The translations under genes were made by a program, and so were the position numbers. Below the pieces are notes generated by a model. The model was not told the DNA's origin and did not search any database. It saw only the letters and a list, made by a program, of their open reading frames with translations. A stretch of 26,486 nucleotides of DNA from JAWAFC01 sp038890815 (lineage in GTDB: Archaea > Micrarchaeota > Micrarchaeia > Burarchaeales > JACRGF01), in NCBI GenBank assembly GCA_038890815.1, contig JAWAFC010000011.1, forward strand, positions 1 to 26,486, given 5' to 3'. Shown one piece after another: positions 1 through 6,753 of the stretch (positions are counted from its first letter, which is position 1; each line of letters opens with the position of its first letter).

Positions 1-127
1 TCGCAAAAGCGTTGACGGAAAAAACGAAGAGAGCCCTTCGGGCTCCAACCCTTTTGCTCGCTTCGCTCGCAAAAGCGTTGAGGTTGGTGTGAGGTTGCGA
101 GGTATTGTGTGCCTTTTCTCCCACTCG
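1..127 (+). other. Anomalous segment upstream of the 23S 3' end; direct repeat and hairpins
   Basis: This segment should hold 23S helices 92-95 but shows no canonical sequence for them. A 15-base direct repeat, TCGCAAAAGCGTTGA, occurs at 1-15 and 67-81, 66 bases apart. Hairpins are visible at 31-45 (GAGCCC/GGGCTC) and at 51-75 (CTTTTGC/GCAAAAG). Only faint resemblance to 23S can be traced at about 76-127, for example GTGTGAG, then GTTGC, then TATTGTG, then CTCCCACT, as if several helices were shortened. It could be an intron or intervening sequence, a degenerate rRNA copy, or an assembly join; the sequence alone does not decide. Confidence 0.5.
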
Positions 128-345
128 AAGAACTGGGGTTCGGCGCCTCTGGTGTACCGGTTGTGCCAACCACCGCCGGGCAGCCACGCGCCAGGCGATA
201 AGACCTGAAAGCATCTAAGGTCGAAGCGCCTCTCGAAACTAGGCAGTCCTAGGCGCGCGTAGCAGACGCGCTTGATAGGACGGGGGTGTACGGGGCTAGC
301 TCACGCGAGCCCCTCAGCCCGCCGTCACTAACGCCGATTGCTCGG
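128..345 (+). rRNA. 23S ribosomal RNA, 3' end (partial)
   Basis: The stretch matches the 3' domain of large-subunit rRNA. Visible landmarks are CCTCTGGTGTACCGGTTGT near 156-174, CTGAAAGCATCTAAGG near 206-221, CCTCTCGAAACTAG near 230-243, TTGATAGGACGGGGGTGTA near 272-290, and a terminal segment with GTCACTAACG near 324-333. The 3' boundary is approximate because the terminal helix partner lies outside the window. The 5' boundary is set where recognisable 23S sequence begins. The usual helices 92-95, including the sarcin-ricin loop AGTACGAGAGGA, are not found in canonical form upstream. No 5S rRNA follows; a minus-strand coding gene starts its 3' end about 30 bases downstream. Confidence 0.85.
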
Positions 346-373
346 TAAAAGGGGCCTTTGGTTGTCCCATCAA

Positions 374-793
374 TCATGCGGGTTTCTTACCAAAAAGCTC
401 AGCGATCCTCCCCAGAATCATCTTCTCAACGCCGAACTCGAACTCCACATTTGGCACGAGCGCGACCGCCTTCCAGCCCATTCCATTCTCGAACGCAAAC
501 CGCGCGCGGCGATGGCCATCGAGCAGGATGTCCAGCCCATGCCTCGGCTTTCTGAGTATCACGATGGGCGTGTCGTAGCCCCACTTGATGGCCTTCGAAA
601 TGGCGATCATCTTCTCCCTCGCGCTCGCCTCCTCCTCCGTGCCCGCATACGTGTAGAGCAGGTTGCCTATCTCCTTTGCGCTCAGCTCAAGCTCCTCCCT
701 CGTGAAATCCACTCCGGGATAGAGCTGCTTGTAATAGGCGATGAGCTTCTCGACAATGCGCGCCTGCTCGGCGCGCGACACAAGCCCCAGCAC
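374..793 (-). CDS. Small ParB-like (ParB/sulfiredoxin-fold) domain protein
   Basis: This is a protein of about 139 residues. Its C-terminal half holds a ParB N-terminal-type signature: a TPIVILRK strand followed by LLDGHRRARFAFENG, where the DGHRR motif matches the DGHHR-type motif of the ParB/Srx fold that binds nucleotide in relatives. The N-terminal half is helical and charged. There is no helix-turn-helix DNA-binding domain, so it is not a full ParB. Longer reading is possible, but I chose the GTG at 793 because it lies about 25 bases downstream of a good TATA element (TTTAAATA on this strand, 814-821), as expected for a leaderless transcript. It diverges from the gene at 843 and runs tail-first toward the 23S 3' end. 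Function is unknown; nuclease or CTP-binding activity is only a family possibility. Confidence 0.7.
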   Translation of the reverse strand: MLGLVSRAEQARIVEKLIAYYKQLYPGVDFTREELELSAKEIGNLLYTYAGTEEEASAREKMIAISKAIKWGYDTPIVILRKPRHGLDILLDGHRRARFAFENGMGWKAVALVPNVEFEFGVEKMILGRIAELFGKKPA

Positions 794-813
794 GCCAACC
801 CTTTCGCCATATG

Positions 814-824
814 TATTTAAAAAA
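814..824. promoter_or_regulatory. Shared TATA element for divergent genes 793(-) and 843(+)
   Basis: TATTTAAA at 814-821 (TTTAAATA on the minus strand) is centred 24.5 bases from the minus-strand GTG (793) and 25.5 bases from the plus-strand GTG (843). That is the distance from TATA to transcription start in archaea, so both messages would be leaderless. The minus-strand reading is the better match to the archaeal consensus. The plus direction has an A-run continuing to 824. Confidence 0.65.
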
Positions 825-842
825 CAGCTCTGCAAAAAAATT

Positions 843-1967
843 GTGGCAGACCAAAAACTGACATCAGCGCAAGAAGCGCAACAACATCTCAAACAGTTAG
901 GAGATTTATATAGGCAAAGAGAAAATCTCAAGGCTTTGCAACTGTATTATTACATGCTTGTGAGAGCAAGCGGCGATGAAAAATACAAAGAAGAATTATC
1001 CGAACAAATAAAAAATAATGAGACTTGGAATTCCATCGTAGGGTTGGCAAATAGCCAGCTTGGAGTAAGCAAGCCGACGGATAATAATTATTTTAACCCC
1101 ACCTACATAAATAGTGTAAAACAAGGGCTCGTAAAAAAATACACCGCCAAAGAGCACCTCGAAGCGATGAAGTACGTCCAAAAAATAGTACCGCAATACG
1201 AAGGCGTGCTGAAAGAAATTGAAAAGGAAGAGGAAAAAATCTCTGCTGTTGAGGACTTAGAGGATTTGAAAAAACTTCCGGAAAAGGATCCGCTAAAGGC
1301 CAAGCTGTTGCTTTTTCTAATGCTGGAGAGGGGGCGCGAGAATGCGAAATACGCGGAAGAGTTAAAAAATAAATGGAAAGAGTTTACCGACATTGGTAAT
1401 CAACTTCGCATAGAACTCCCAAAAGATGCAAAAAATGCGGACAAGGCTTTTCAGCGGCCCTTCACGCTGAAGGTGGAGGAAGAGCTTAGGAAAAATTATT
1501 CCGCCGAGGATCTACGCAATGCCTCAAAGGCTTTGCAAGAGGAGAAGATGGAGGAGGACATGGCCCGCATTCTCGGCCGCGTTGTGCGGGCCAAGGAGAA
1601 GGAAGAGGAAAAGGCAGCCAAGCCAAGTTTTTGGGCGCGCTTTGCGGATGTGGGCAAGGTATTTTTGAATGCCATTGCTCAAATCGCAACTGCCACGCTC
1701 TCAATGTTTGCATTTGGTGGGGCTTTTTGGGTGCTGGCGTCAGTTTTCAAGCTTTCGGCGATGGCGGGATTGTTGGCCGTCATCGGCGGCTTGCTCGGCT
1801 ACTTCATCGGTTTTTTTGCATACGACAAGTTCGACCCGTTGAAGATGAAGGGTGGCGAAACGGCTGGTAAAAAAGAGGAGAAAAAAGAAGAGAAAAAAGA
1901 ACAACCACAGACGCCAAAGGAAGAGGAAAAGGAAGGCCAGCCACCGACGCCACCACCGACGCAGTGA
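843..1967 (+). CDS. Membrane protein of unknown function with coiled-coil N-terminus and Lys/Glu/Pro tail
   Basis: This protein of about 374 residues is not recognised. Residues 1-265 are predicted helical and highly charged, with many Lys/Glu-rich stretches (for example EKEEEKISAVEDLEDLKK), and no catalytic motif. Two hydrophobic segments follow (about residues 278-303 and 308-324, FLNAIAQIATATLSMFAFGG and AMAGLLAVIGGLLGYFIGFF), separated by a short turn, so both ends probably face the cytoplasm. The C-terminal ~40 residues are low complexity: KKEEKKEEKK repeats, then a PPTPPPTQ end. The reading frame is open further upstream, but the GTG at 843 is preferred because it sits 25 bases after the TATA element at 814-824. 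Base composition is clearly more AT-rich than the flanking genes, particularly up to about 1440. That may mean transfer or relaxed constraint. Confidence 0.7.
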   Translation: MADQKLTSAQEAQQHLKQLGDLYRQRENLKALQLYYYMLVRASGDEKYKEELSEQIKNNETWNSIVGLANSQLGVSKPTDNNYFNPTYINSVKQGLVKKYTAKEHLEAMKYVQKIVPQYEGVLKEIEKEEEKISAVEDLEDLKKLPEKDPLKAKLLLFLMLERGRENAKYAEELKNKWKEFTDIGNQLRIELPKDAKNADKAFQRPFTLKVEEELRKNYSAEDLRNASKALQEEKMEEDMARILGRVVRAKEKEEEKAAKPSFWARFADVGKVFLNAIAQIATATLSMFAFGGAFWVLASVFKLSAMAGLLAVIGGLLGYFIGFFAYDKFDPLKMKGGETAGKKEEKKEEKKEQPQTPKEEEKEGQPPTPPPTQ

Positions 1968-2087
1968 AGAAGGGCAGAAAAAGCTGAAAAGCCTGGCAAA
2001 ATTTGTGAATGGATAGGGCTTTGATTTGATTGCAGTGGAGGGAGGCAAGCTCGTGATGATAAACAAAGTCCCGCAGTGAGCCGCTTT

Positions 2088-2098
2088 CTTTTTATTTC
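2088..2098 (+). promoter_or_regulatory. TATA box and Shine-Dalgarno for the ferritin-like gene
   Basis: CTTTTTATTTC at 2088-2098 is a TATA-like element about 25 bases before 2119. A strong Shine-Dalgarno, GGAGGTG at 2118-2124, lies 6 bases before the ATG at 2131. This is one of few genes here with a clear ribosome binding site rather than a leaderless start. The 163 bases between 1967 and 2131 hold nothing else I can support. Confidence 0.5.
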
Positions 2099-2130
2099 TT
2101 GCTGGGAATAGCTTGTTGGAGGTGTTTTTG

Positions 2131-2562
2131 ATGGCTGATGCGAAGCTCATCGAGCTGCTCAACAAGGCGCTGGCTATGGAGTACCAGGCCATCATTCAGT
2201 ACAGGACGCACGCCGAGCTCATTGCCGGCGAGACCTATGAGCCGGTCGCCGCGCGGCTTAAGGAAGTGGCGAGCGACGAGGAGAAGCATGCGGACATTCT
2301 GAGGGTGAGGATAAGCATGCTGGGCGCCGTTCCGGCCACCGTTCCCGAGAAGGTCGTGGTGGCCGACAAGATCCCCGAAGTGCTCAAAGTGAACATCAAG
2401 GCAGAGCGCGATGCCATTGCGGTCTATAGGCAGATCCTGCCGTTGTGCAAGGGGAACGAGATTCTCGAGCACGCGATAAGGCACATCCTCATCGATGAGG
2501 AGGAGCACACCGAGGAGTTCAGCCAGCTGCTTGGGGTGCAGGGCGAGATAAAGTACCAATAG
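2131..2562 (+). CDS. Ferritin-like (bacterioferritin/DPS-type four-helix) protein
   Basis: This 143-residue four-helix-bundle protein carries all expected di-iron ligands: Glu in ALAMEYQAIIQY (about residue 17), EEKH (about 50-53), Glu in KAERDAIAVY (about 91), and DEEEH (about 122-126). The spacing is that of the bacterioferritin/ferritin-like superfamily. Such proteins oxidise Fe(II) and store iron or detoxify peroxide in the cytoplasm; whether this one forms a cage cannot be seen. An in-frame ATG at 2113 exists, but the ATG at 2131 has the GGAGGTG ribosome site and is chosen. Its TAG stop directly abuts the stop of the convergent response regulator at 2563. It looks monocistronic. Confidence 0.85.
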   Translation: MADAKLIELLNKALAMEYQAIIQYRTHAELIAGETYEPVAARLKEVASDEEKHADILRVRISMLGAVPATVPEKVVVADKIPEVLKVNIKAERDAIAVYRQILPLCKGNEILEHAIRHILIDEEEHTEEFSQLLGVQGEIKYQ

Positions 2563-3753
2563 CTATTTGCCGATGTGTAGCCGCACACCCCTTTCGTCCC
2601 GCGTGATGGCCACATCAATGTTCTCGCTGCCGAGCAGCGCGCGCAGCTCCTCATAGGTGTAGGCGCCCACCTCGAGCACTCCGCCTGCTGGCAGAGTCTT
2701 CCCCCCGAGTATCCCCTCCCTTTTCCTAAGGATGTTCGCGGTGGGGATGAGGGTGAAGACAAGCCGCAGCGGTTTTTCAACAGCGCGGCTGGCCTCAAAT
2801 ATATCCTCGATGCCGAGCTCGAGCTGTGCCGCCTTTCTCTGGTAGATGAAGGGCAGCACGCGCTCGAACTCATTGCTCACCTCGCTGACAATGAGCTGCA
2901 CCTCATTCTTGCGCCCGCCAACCACAAACTCGCCCCTTCCCAGATAGCCCACAAAGCCGTGCTTCGAGTCCCACTCGCTGACCTTATCCTGCAATATCTG
3001 TGAAACGAGGCGCACGATGGCTTTCGCCTCGCCCTCCCCGAAGTTGCGGGCATGCTCGTCGAGATTCTCTATTCTCAGGTTGTGGAACTCGAAGTCCTCG
3101 CGCAGTCCTCTCTCGAGCGCGGCAGTGATGCGCCGCTCATCGGGGAGCTCGGTGAGCGGGTCGAACCGACTGCCCTGCTTTTTGAGGAAGATGCGCACAA
3201 GCGCGCGCAGCTCGGCCGGGCTGAATGGCTTGCGGATGTAATAGTCGGCGCCCAGCCGCATGCCCGCGAGCCTGTTCTTGGCCGCATCGGCGGCCGAAAC
3301 GATGATGACCACGATGTGCTGCGTCTGCGGGTTCTCTTTGATGTGCCGGCAGAGCTCGAGGCCATCGGCATCGGGAAGCATGAGGTCGAGTATGACGAGG
3401 TCCGGCCTGAACTCGGCGAGCGCGGCGAAGGCCTCGCGTGCCGAATAGGCCTGCCTCACCTCAAAGCCCTGGCCAACCGTAAGTCGCATGAGGTTGTTGA
3501 TGTTGGCATCATCCTCAACTATCAGCACGCGTTTTGGCGCGCCCACCGCCAGCGCGTACCACGCCGTCATCCCGCCGACCTGCCTTGCCTCAACCGCGCC
3601 GGCCTGTTGCAGTCTGGCGAGTGCCGCCCGCGCATCCTCGAGGCTCACCCCGATGGCGCTCGCCAGCTCCTCCTCGTTCGCCCCTGCAGCCCCCTCGAGC
3701 GCGCGCAGCACTCTCGCCTCTAACATGACTGGAGATTCGTTCATGGTCGCCAC
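2563..3753 (-). CDS. Response regulator: winged helix, receiver, degenerate GGDEF domain
   Basis: This is a three-part regulator of about 396 residues (from the GTG at 3753). Residues 10-68 form a MarR/ArsR-like winged helix (ANEEELASAIGVSLEDARAA). Residues 74-192 are a CheY-like receiver with acidic pair D81-D82, phospho-acceptor D123 (LVILDLMLPD), S153 and K175 (YIRKPF). Residues 197-310 start with DPLTELPDERRI, the usual opening of GGDEF domains, but the signature at 271-276 is LGRGEF instead of GGDEF, so cyclase activity is doubtful and a binding or dimerisation role is likelier. The tail after 310 is not recognised. The partner is the divergent histidine kinase at 3801, 48 bases away start-to-start. 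The start is chosen by its 26-base distance from the TATA element; an in-frame ATG at 3744 is the alternative. Confidence 0.82.
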   Translation of the reverse strand: MATMNESPVMLEARVLRALEGAAGANEEELASAIGVSLEDARAALARLQQAGAVEARQVGGMTAWYALAVGAPKRVLIVEDDANINNLMRLTVGQGFEVRQAYSAREAFAALAEFRPDLVILDLMLPDADGLELCRHIKENPQTQHIVVIIVSAADAAKNRLAGMRLGADYYIRKPFSPAELRALVRIFLKKQGSRFDPLTELPDERRITAALERGLREDFEFHNLRIENLDEHARNFGEGEAKAIVRLVSQILQDKVSEWDSKHGFVGYLGRGEFVVGGRKNEVQLIVSEVSNEFERVLPFIYQRKAAQLELGIEDIFEASRAVEKPLRLVFTLIPTANILRKREGILGGKTLPAGGVLEVGAYTYEELRALLGSENIDVAITRDERGVRLHIGK

Positions 3754-3774
3754 CCAAACGCTTGAGGCAAAGGG

Positions 3775-3783
3775 ATATTTATA
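3775..3783. promoter_or_regulatory. Shared TATA element for response regulator (-) and histidine kinase (+)
   Basis: ATATTTATA at 3775-3783 is nearly symmetric. Its centre is 26 bases from the minus-strand GTG at 3753 and 22 bases from the plus-strand GTG at 3801. No Shine-Dalgarno precedes either start, so both genes are probably leaderless and expressed from one element, which would keep kinase and regulator in balance. Confidence 0.65.
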
Positions 3784-3800
3784 CCTTGCCCTATGTTTTT

Positions 3801-6110
3801 GTGCGCGACCAGCAAGGCAGAGTGAGCTTAGCCGAGAGAAGTGCACTGGCCGAGCTCGCCGCCCTCGCGGCCGCCATTGAGGGAAAGGACGAGCAGGGTG
3901 TGCTGGCAGCCTTCTGCGAGTTTGCCCAGAGAGCTCTCTCCTCCCGCGTGCTGCTGGCCTGGAAGGAAGGTGGGGGGGTGGTGGCCAAAGAGCCGCGCTC
4001 CGGTGTGGTGAGGAGATTTGAGCTCTATAGCCTGATGGGGCGCGCGCTCGAGGGCAAAGCGGTGGTTGACAATAGGCTCGGCCGGTATGGCGAATGGCAT
4101 GATGGCAGGATTTTCTTTGAGGAGGGCGCAAGGTCGCTGTTCGCCGTGCCCATAGATGGCAGAGCGCTGGTGCTGCTATCGAACATGGAGGGGGCTTTTG
4201 GCTCTGACAAGGCCGAGCTCGCCGCCCTCGCCGCCCGCCTGCTCGCGCTCGCGCTCGAGCGCGCCCGCCTGTTGGAGGAGGGCAGGAGGGCCGGCGCGCT
4301 GCTCGCCACCTCGCTCTCTGGCATGGGGCCGGCCCTGTTTCTCGACAGCACATGCCACATAATCGCGGCCAGTGCCTCGGCGCTCGCGCTGCTCGGCCTT
4401 GGCTCACTGACAGGGCAGAGCGCGCTCCCCCTGTTGCGCGATGAGAGGGCAAGGCTCGCGCTCGCCGCAGCGCTGCGCAGCGGGGAGGAGCTGGCGGTGG
4501 TCACACAGCTGGCGCCCGCGCAGCGCACGGCATTGCTCTTGCTGAAGCATCCGCCCAACACGGGCATCTCGCTCATGTGCATCGAGGACATCACCGAGGA
4601 TGCGGCCACCGCGGCGAGCGCTGCAGAGGTGGTCAGGGGCTCGCCAGACATACTGCTCGCGCTCGATGAGAGGGCGCACATCACATTTCTCGCTGGCAAT
4701 ACCGCACCGCTCGCGCCCGGCGAGCTGGCCGGGCAGAGCTTCTCCTCGCTTGTGTTTCCGGCCGATCAAAACACCTGGGCCGATGCCATCAGGGAGGCGA
4801 GGGAGAGAGGGCGCGCGCTCGCGCGCCTGCGCCTCGTGTGCAGGGGCGAGCCGAGGTTTTTTGAGCTCTCGCTCTCCCCCCGCCGTGGAGGTGGTTTTTA
4901 TGGCGTGTTGCGCGCGAGCGAGGGGCGCGGCAGCGCCGAGGAGCTGGCCACCCGTCTCATAGCCAGCTCATCGGATGCCATATATGCATTCGATGCCTAT
5001 GGCGTGCTGCGCTCCTGGAATAAGGCCGCCGAAAGGCTGCTGGGCTATTCCGAGAGAGAGGCGCTGGGCAGGGATGTGCGCTCGCTCTATCCGCCCGAGC
5101 GTGTTGGCGAACTCGATGCCCTCATCCGCTCGCTGGCCGGGGGTGGCGAGGCAGTACAGCTCGAGACAGAGAGGGTGGGCAAGGGGGGCAACAGGGTGTT
5201 CGTGCATTCCACACTGCTCCCCATCATTGAGGGTGGGCGCACGACGGGCTACGTCGAGGTGCTGCACGATGTCACCGTGCTCAAAAAGATGGAGGAAATG
5301 GAGAGGGCCAGGAAGAGGCTCGAGGAAACCAACCGCAAGCTGTTCGAGCGCGCCGAGGCGCAGAGCGCATTCATAAGCAATGTCTCGCACGAGCTGCGCA
5401 CACCACTCACCAGCATTCATGGCTATGCCAGCCTTTTGCTGGATGGCACGCTGGGCCCGCTCAGCGAAGCCCAGCGCGAGAGCATCGCAGTCATCGTCAA
5501 TGAATCGCAGAGGCTCACGCGCCTCATCAACGATGTGCTGGATCTCAGCAAACTGGACAGCGGGCGGTTCAAGCTCAATTTCAAGGAATTCGATGTGCAT
5601 GAGCTGGAAGAGAAGTGCCGCCCACTGTTGCCACTTGCCCAAAAGAAGGGGCTCTCTGTGCAGTGGCAGATAGCCCCAGATGTCGGGCCGGTGATCGCGG
5701 ACCCGGCCAGGATCGCGCAGGTGCTCATCAATCTCATCAGCAATGCCATCAAATTCACCGAGCGTGGCGGAGTGACAGTCAAGATTTTCAGAAAGAGCCG
5801 GCGCACGCTCCAGTTTGAGGTCATAGACACCGGCATCGGCATTCCGGCTGAGGAGAGGAAGAACATCTTCAAGAGGTTCTATCAGGTGAGGAGGGAGCCT
5901 GGCAAGGTAGAGGGCACGGGGCTGGGGCTGAGCATAGCTAAGGAGATAGTCAGGCTGCATGGCGGAAAGCTCGATTTTGACAGCGAGGTCGGGAAGGGCA
6001 GCAGGTTTTATTTCACTCTGCCGGTGGCGCCAAAAAGAAGGAAACTCATCTCCTCGCCCGCACCCGCTTCCTCTGTCGCCGAGTCCGTCGGGGCGCACGG
6101 GCGGGCATAG
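3801..6110 (+). CDS. Multi-PAS sensor histidine kinase, cognate of the adjacent regulator
   Basis: This is a cytoplasmic sensor kinase of about 769 residues with no membrane segment. An N-terminal GAF-like region (about 15-155) is followed by three PAS-like units (about 165-260, 270-375 and 385-500, the last ending TGYVEVLHDVTVLKKMEEME). A short coiled coil leads to HisKA, with phospho-acceptor His near residue 530 in SHELRTPLTSIHGY. The HATPase domain has N box NLISNAIKF, G1 DTGIGIP and G2 GTGLGLSI, so the kinase looks catalytically complete. No haem, flavin or Cys signature identifies the ligand. The frame opens earlier (3762), but the GTG at 3801 fits a leaderless start from the shared TATA. 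The last 65 bases overlap antisense with the nicotinamidase gene. Codon use is extremely GC-rich. Two-component systems are uncommon in reduced archaea, so transfer from bacteria is plausible. Confidence 0.88.
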   Translation: MRDQQGRVSLAERSALAELAALAAAIEGKDEQGVLAAFCEFAQRALSSRVLLAWKEGGGVVAKEPRSGVVRRFELYSLMGRALEGKAVVDNRLGRYGEWHDGRIFFEEGARSLFAVPIDGRALVLLSNMEGAFGSDKAELAALAARLLALALERARLLEEGRRAGALLATSLSGMGPALFLDSTCHIIAASASALALLGLGSLTGQSALPLLRDERARLALAAALRSGEELAVVTQLAPAQRTALLLLKHPPNTGISLMCIEDITEDAATAASAAEVVRGSPDILLALDERAHITFLAGNTAPLAPGELAGQSFSSLVFPADQNTWADAIREARERGRALARLRLVCRGEPRFFELSLSPRRGGGFYGVLRASEGRGSAEELATRLIASSSDAIYAFDAYGVLRSWNKAAERLLGYSEREALGRDVRSLYPPERVGELDALIRSLAGGGEAVQLETERVGKGGNRVFVHSTLLPIIEGGRTTGYVEVLHDVTVLKKMEEMERARKRLEETNRKLFERAEAQSAFISNVSHELRTPLTSIHGYASLLLDGTLGPLSEAQRESIAVIVNESQRLTRLINDVLDLSKLDSGRFKLNFKEFDVHELEEKCRPLLPLAQKKGLSVQWQIAPDVGPVIADPARIAQVLINLISNAIKFTERGGVTVKIFRKSRRTLQFEVIDTGIGIPAEERKNIFKRFYQVRREPGKVEGTGLGLSIAKEIVRLHGGKLDFDSEVGKGSRFYFTLPVAPKRRKLISSPAPASSVAESVGAHGRA

Positions 6111-6753
6111 CGCGCAGCCTCCGCGTGAGCTCCTCAATCACCTCATCTGTCTTTTTAAACTCGACGCCAGCCTTTGTCATCTCGGCAATCGCCTTCTCCC
6201 CCCCTGCCTCATCGACGGGCGCTATGGCATCCGACACAACGATAACCTTCTTCCCCATCTCCCTGAGCCCCAGCGCGGTTGCCTTCACACAGTAGTCCGT
6301 GGCAACCCCGAATACAACGAACTCATCGAAGGCCTCGAGCACAGGTCTGGCATACGGATTGTCAAAACACGAATAGACGATTTTCTCGAAATAAACCTCA
6401 GTGCTCCGCCTCAGCGCGCGGACCCTCTCCTCCTCAAGCGGCTCGGTGTCTGCGACGTAGATGGGGTTGTGTGGCTTGGTTGCGGCTATCTTCTGGTGGC
6501 CTGGCGTGCCCTTGATGCAGTGGTCGGGAAATGGCCCTCCCCAGCGCTTGAGCTCGTTCTGCTCCTTTTGCCTGTGCGCCTCATCTCCATAGTGCGTATC
6601 CACCGAGCCGAACAGCGGTATGCCGTGCTGCCGCGCAAAGACGACGAGCCTTCTGAAATTTCCCTCCAGCCTCTCGCTTCCCTTCACATACAGCGCTCCA
6701 CGGGGGTTGATGAAATCCTCCTGCGTGTCGACATCGAAAAACGCAACCTTCAT
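6046..6753 (-). CDS. pncA: Nicotinamidase (isochorismatase-fold amidohydrolase)
   Basis: This 235-residue enzyme hydrolyses nicotinamide to nicotinate and ammonia in the NAD salvage route. The isochorismatase-family triad is visible: Asp in FFDVDTQEDF (residue 8), Lys in CIKGTPG, and nucleophile Cys in GVATDYCVKATALG. Metal-site residues are in the SVDTHYGDEAH segment. Its ATG overlaps the stop of the upstream phosphoribosyltransferase gene (ATGA, 6750-6753), so it is the last gene of a translationally coupled operon that performs consecutive steps. The C-terminal ~20 residues are very Arg-rich (RAPRRTRRQRKRVRARR) and lie where the gene overlaps the histidine kinase on the other strand. This tail is not a normal part of the family and may be a by-product of the overlap. 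Confidence 0.88.
   Translation of the reverse strand: MKVAFFDVDTQEDFINPRGALYVKGSERLEGNFRRLVVFARQHGIPLFGSVDTHYGDEAHRQKEQNELKRWGGPFPDHCIKGTPGHQKIAATKPHNPIYVADTEPLEEERVRALRRSTEVYFEKIVYSCFDNPYARPVLEAFDEFVVFGVATDYCVKATALGLREMGKKVIVVSDAIAPVDEAGGEKAIAEMTKAGVEFKKTDEVIEELTRRLRAMPARAPRRTRRQRKRVRARR

Noticed and set aside
1..127. CRISPR-like or tandem repeat array
   Set aside because: Only two copies of a 15-base repeat are seen within the window. Without upstream sequence this cannot be called an array, and the context is rRNA.
346..373. 5S rRNA or tRNA downstream of 23S
   Set aside because: There are only 28 bases before the stop of the ParB-like gene, too few for either. No T-loop GTTCRA-type tRNA signature was found elsewhere in the window.
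2020..2079. Short frame FDLIAVEGGKLVMINKVPQ between the membrane protein and ferritin genes
   Set aside because: It looks protein-like and could be a relic of a lost gene's end, but it is only 19 codons long, lacks a promoter or ribosome site, and has no partner fragment nearby.
3754..4452. N-terminal extension of the response regulator frame
   Set aside because: The open frame continues upstream through the kinase coding region, but the extension is Pro/Arg-rich without motifs. The GTG at 3753 has correct TATA spacing.
4968..6137. Minus-strand 389-codon open frame opposite the histidine kinase
   Set aside because: It is antisense to the HisKA/HATPase region, has no recognisable domain or promoter, and arises from GC-rich codon bias.
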